The notes under the pieces: generated by a model
The model's input: only the letters and a program-made list of their open reading frames with translations
Database searches by the model: none
What the model was told of the DNA's origin: nothing
Program-made: the position numbers and the translations under genes
In this document: positions 63,905 to 64,000 of the stretch, piece after piece
Numbering within the stretch: the first letter of the stretch is position 1
Layout: every line of letters starts with the position of its first letter
Source of the DNA: Ruegeria sp. PrR005
GTDB lineage: Bacteria; Pseudomonadota; Alphaproteobacteria; Rhodobacterales; Rhodobacteraceae
NCBI RefSeq assembly: GCF_010500245.1
Contig: NZ_JAAGOX010000007.1
Coordinates: forward strand, 1 to 64,000
Length of the DNA: 64,000 nucleotides
Direction: 5' to 3'

Positions 63905-64000
63905 TCAGGCGGTCACGGCCTTGAGGTCTTCGAACGCGCTGCGATTGAGCTTGCGAAGCTGTTCAAGAGCTTCAGGAGGCAATCTCGTTTCTGCTTTGTT
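63905..64000 (-). CDS. C-terminal end of an unidentified protein, cut by the window edge
   Basis: On the minus strand the frame is open from base 64000 to TGA 63907-63905 and gives 31 residues: a charged helix (RLPPEALEQLRKLNRSAFED) ending LKAVTA. There is no in-frame start within the window, and the spacing to the GSCFA gene (34 bases) fits an operon. It is too short to assign a family. Endings of this kind, with a helix starting LPPEALEQL, occur on sulfotransferase-like glycan proteins, but that is only a guess. Confidence 0.6.
   Translation of the reverse strand, partial: NKAETRLPPEALEQLRKLNRSAFEDLKAVTA

Noticed and set aside
1-64000. tRNA, rRNA or riboswitch genes
   Set aside because: No cloverleaf, rRNA-like stretch or conserved riboswitch core was recognised by eye in the intergenic regions; a covariance-model scan would be the decisive test.

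Overview
The window reads as part of an extrachromosomal replicon of a marine alphaproteobacterium of the Rhodobacteraceae (roseobacter group). Three things point there. A plasmid replication module (parB-parA, an iteron origin and a RepA/RPA-type initiator) lies at 23.6-27.7 kb. A complete dTDP-L-rhamnose operon follows immediately. The rest of the window is a very large surface-polysaccharide locus in GC-rich DNA. RepA-I-type replicons with an adjacent rhamnose operon are known in roseobacters as 'biofilm plasmids'. The placement here is by recognition of that gene order and of protein families; no database search was run.

Layout. 1-8.2 kb: three secreted RTX-type proteins with nearly identical C-terminal cassettes (one cut by the window edge, one with a seven-motif FG-GAP propeller, one of 1404 residues) and a family 2 glycosyltransferase. 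8.4-12.2 kb: ABC polysaccharide exporter (KpsT-, KpsE- and KpsM-like) and a sulfotransferase-like protein. 12.4-18 kb: RgpF/WbsX fusion, methyltransferase, glycosyltransferases and an RmlC-like cupin. 18-23.6 kb: fcl and gmd (GDP-L-fucose), a broken acetyltransferase gene, a UDP-glucuronate 4-epimerase and a UDP-glucose dehydrogenase gene with three disabling lesions. 23.6-27.7 kb: partition and replication functions. 27.8-32.4 kb: rmlC-rmlB-rmlD-rmlA and a glycosyltransferase. 32.5-39.3 kb: outer-membrane export lipoprotein, reductase, initiating sugar-phosphate transferase, galU, galE and a membrane nucleotide-sugar dehydratase. 39.4-42.7 kb: a YjbH/YjbF/YjbE-like secretion group. 42.8-44.2 kb: manC. 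44.4-46.2 kb: three genes resembling a phage tail fibre and its assembly proteins. 46.2-64 kb, all on the minus strand: intact ugd, a Tat-exported beta-helix protein, a sulfotransferase-acetyltransferase fusion, two giant multidomain glycosyltransferases, a sulfotransferase with a repetitive coiled coil, another sulfotransferase-like protein, a GSCFA-domain protein and the end of one more gene.

Together the genes can supply dTDP-rhamnose, GDP-mannose, GDP-fucose, UDP-glucose, UDP-galactose, UDP-glucuronate and UDP-galacturonate, and probably a 6-deoxy-HexNAc initiating sugar. They can also polymerise, methylate, acetylate and probably sulfate a glycan and move it across both membranes. The RTX proteins would be co-resident adhesins or matrix proteins. 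No RNA genes, CRISPR array or intact insertion sequence were recognised. Several starts are TTG. Where the longest reading frame begins upstream of the likely start, the chosen start is explained in the entry.
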